DNA of 64,000 nucleotides, from assembly GCF_032921865.1 (NCBI RefSeq), contig NZ_CP136684.1:3321001-3385000 (forward strand), in the 5' to 3' direction. This document shows positions 62,268 through 64,000 of this stretch, piece by piece. The notes under the pieces are model-generated. The model was not told the DNA's origin. It made no database searches and was given only the letters and a program-made list of their open reading frames with translations. The stretch comes from Thalassospira lucentensis (GTDB taxonomy: Bacteria > Pseudomonadota > Alphaproteobacteria > Rhodospirillales > Thalassospiraceae). Position 1 is the stretch's first letter. Each line of letters opens with the position of its first letter. The position numbers and the translations under genes were made by a program.

Positions 62268-62675
62268 CTATCCCTCCAGCGCACGCATAAACTCTGAATA
62301 GTTACGGTGATAGTCTTCTTCACGGTAAATACTTGAGGCCAAAACCATGCATACAGATCCAGAAGAAAAGTTGTCCAGCTCGCGCCATATCATTGGGCAG
62401 ATGTAGAGACCGCTATAAGATCGGTTAAGGTGAAATTTCTTCTTGTTTCTTCCGTCGTCGAGCGTGATGTCAAAGCTGCCCGACATCGCTATGATCATTT
62501 GGTGCAAATTCTTATGAGCGTGTCCGCCCCGAATAGCACCGCCTGGAACATCATATAAATAATATACACGCTGAATATCGAAGGGAACGTGGTTCTTACC
62601 TTCAATAAAGGTCAAATTTCCCTGAGCATTGGAAACTTTAGGCAAGTCCACCATTTTACACTCAGTAACCGACAT
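62268..62675 (-). CDS. dTDP-sugar 3,4-ketoisomerase (FdtA/QdtA-type cupin)
   Basis: Cupin of 135 residues related to FdtA/QdtA. The barrel has the conserved IQRVYYLYDVPGGAIRGGHAHKNLHQMIIAMSGS in outline (about 38-70), including the paired His of the catalytic site. It isomerises dTDP-4-keto-6-deoxy-hexose to the 3-keto form for the aminotransferase encoded immediately downstream. Start at 62675 (MSVTECKMVD) has AGAGAG upstream; a GTG at 62681 is possible. Confidence 0.9.
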   Translation of the reverse strand: MSVTECKMVDLPKVSNAQGNLTFIEGKNHVPFDIQRVYYLYDVPGGAIRGGHAHKNLHQMIIAMSGSFDITLDDGRNKKKFHLNRSYSGLYICPMIWRELDNFSSGSVCMVLASSIYREEDYHRNYSEFMRALEG

Positions 62676-62812
62676 AAGCACGATCTCTCTAAGATGGAAA
62701 ATCTATTCTAGAAAAGAACCTTAGCACTATCTACCATATAGAAGAATAGGTTAAAGATCTTCTATATGCTTCTCTGAGCTCAAGCCTATCTTCACAGGAA
62801 GGTGAATCTATT

Positions 62813-63970
62813 TCATGTTCTTATCGCATATAGGACGGTATCCATGCCTTCCTCTGCGTGACTTCGAAGATACAGTTTATATTTTGGTGCCCAAGTCAGA
62901 ATGGTTTCCGGAAGTTCCCATAAATCCTCAGGGCGATGGTAGATGCTAATGGCCAGTGCCGGGGCATGACCGGATATGAGGTTTTTTGTTCCTTCTAACG
63001 CCTGTTTCTCGTAACCCTCTACGTCGTATTTGACGTAGTCAGGCATCATATTGTTGCATCCTTCTTCTACAGATATAACGGGAACTCTCCGCCCACCTTC
63101 AGATACTACATGGGCGCTCTCATCGTTGGTTTCCATGAAGTTTACAAAACCAGATTTTTCGCCAACAGCAGCTGCAATAAGCTTCAGCTTAAGTGTTCCA
63201 TTCTTGCAGTTTGCTCTTAGCCGTGTTTTTAGGCGTGAGATGTTACTCTTGTCTGGCTCAAAGGCAATTGCATGGGTTGGTGAGCTAGTGCGCCACTCCA
63301 GTAGCCGCGCAATTGAATCGCCATCGTATGCGCCACAATCCGCCATGCAAAAATGTTCTTGGCTTTGCCCGGGTAGAAAATCAGGAAAATATATGTCTGG
63401 ATCATAGTGATCCATGTTGTTGTAGTCATGATACAGGCGAAAATGTAGCCATCGTTTTAAGACTGCTTGTGATTTTTCGTCGGCCAAACTTTCGTAAAGC
63501 GATGTTATTTCTTGCTGATGCTGTTTCAGTACGGACGTTTTGGAGAAGTAATAGAAGGGGATCAGATGGTCGGTTGCCCGAATATAATCTGGCAAAGAAA
63601 GTACATTGGCAAATCCTGAAGAAATGACACTTTCTTTTATGTTATTGAAAAAGCATCCAGCTTTGAAAATGCAGACTACGACGGGAACATTGGCACCATA
63701 AGTGTCAAGGGCCACTTCACGCGTGAAAACGGGAATATTTTCTACCTTGGTGCCAGCCTTCCCCGGAGTGTCGTCGATAAAACCAATGATTTTAGGAAAA
63801 TCTACCCCGTTATTTTCTGTGGCGATGTATTTTCCGGTGTTTCCCGCCCCGAGTAGAAAAACTCCTGTCTTGATCTGCTCTTTTATTGCGCTTATCCGAG
63901 CTGCCTCTGCATCAAGTTTTTTTTTGCAAAATAAGCTGTCAATTTTATTTTGTTCGGTATTGTTTGTCAT
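62813..63970 (-). CDS. FkbM family methyltransferase with N-terminal Rossmann-like domain
   Basis: A 385-residue protein. Residues about 30-130 form a small Rossmann-like domain (FLLGAGNTGKYIATEN near 38) often found before sugar-modifying enzymes. The C-terminal FkbM methyltransferase starts near 200: the SAM site MADCGAYDGDSIARLLEW, acidic EPDKSN, and PDYVKYDVEGYEKQALEGTK near 320 are typical. It probably O-methylates a surface sugar. It is AT-rich like its neighbours and continues the locus towards the window edge. Confidence 0.88.
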   Translation of the reverse strand: MTNNTEQNKIDSLFCKKKLDAEAARISAIKEQIKTGVFLLGAGNTGKYIATENNGVDFPKIIGFIDDTPGKAGTKVENIPVFTREVALDTYGANVPVVVCIFKAGCFFNNIKESVISSGFANVLSLPDYIRATDHLIPFYYFSKTSVLKQHQQEITSLYESLADEKSQAVLKRWLHFRLYHDYNNMDHYDPDIYFPDFLPGQSQEHFCMADCGAYDGDSIARLLEWRTSSPTHAIAFEPDKSNISRLKTRLRANCKNGTLKLKLIAAAVGEKSGFVNFMETNDESAHVVSEGGRRVPVISVEEGCNNMMPDYVKYDVEGYEKQALEGTKNLISGHAPALAISIYHRPEDLWELPETILTWAPKYKLYLRSHAEEGMDTVLYAIRT

Positions 63971-64000
63971 TGCTTTTTTGCCCGTTCAACTCGTTGCATT

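Overview
The window looks like chromosomal DNA of an alphaproteobacterium in the order Rhodospirillales, most likely Thalassospira or a close relative. This is inferred, not shown. The basis is moderately high GC, tight alphaproteobacterial codon use, a B12-dependent ribonucleotide reductase, an NDUFA12-type complex I accessory gene beside mlaD and a DUF2155 gene, and many small single-gene units with clear Shine-Dalgarno sequences and hairpin terminators. About 65 protein genes and two tRNA genes can be supported. There is no phage, insertion sequence, CRISPR array or rRNA.

Layout. 1-5.9 kb: a TetR gene cut by the window edge, YjbQ, a DODA-type dioxygenase, an isochorismatase-like hydrolase, a LysR regulator divergent from wrbA, and an MFS exporter. 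6-9.7 kb: nrdJ on the minus strand, preceded by a promoter with two phased NrdR-type boxes. 10.6-14.7 kb: NDUFA12 homologue, mlaD, a small protein, DUF2155, then a yceI-cytochrome b561-yceI cluster. 14.8-19.4 kb: chemotaxis receptor, carboxylesterase, MATE pump. 19.5 kb: an AT-rich orphan that resembles an ADP-ribosyltransferase. 20-31.6 kb: Lrp, GNAT plus Rrf2 regulator, DEAD-box helicase, isochorismatase hydrolase plus alpha/beta hydrolase, a periplasmic binding protein, a lipoprotein, glutaminase, parE, an acyl-CoA thioesterase and a ParDE-type toxin-antitoxin pair. 31.7-38 kb: a complete peptide ABC transporter operon ending in an M19 dipeptidase, so peptides would be imported and then cleaved by products of one transcript. 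38.3-38.8 kb: two identical tRNA-Asp genes.

39-49.9 kb: a response-regulator/Hpt-like pair in which both phosphorylation sites are substituted, dCMP deaminase, pyruvate kinase, two uncharacterised helical proteins, a ribbon-helix-helix protein, DJ-1/PfpI, an MscS channel with a histone-H1-like tail, an OmpA-family lipoprotein and an exported protein. 50-59.7 kb: CoA-binding protein, MsrQ, a LysE exporter whose only plausible full-length start is ATA, enoyl-CoA hydratase, three consecutive genes whose products end in the same 31-residue membrane anchor, a PaaI thioesterase, rplM-rpsI, an FMN-dependent 2-hydroxy-acid dehydrogenase and a GNAT enzyme. From about 59.7 kb to the end the DNA becomes AT-rich and carries surface-sugar genes (glycosyltransferase, FdtB-like aminotransferase, FdtA-like ketoisomerase, FkbM methyltransferase), the edge of a probably acquired polysaccharide locus.

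The strongest candidates for something undescribed are the three-gene tail-anchored family at 53.2-55.3 kb, the degenerate phosphorelay pair at 39.5-40.5 kb, the ADP-ribosyltransferase-like orphan at 19.5 kb and the ATA-start LysE gene at 51.5-52.1 kb.
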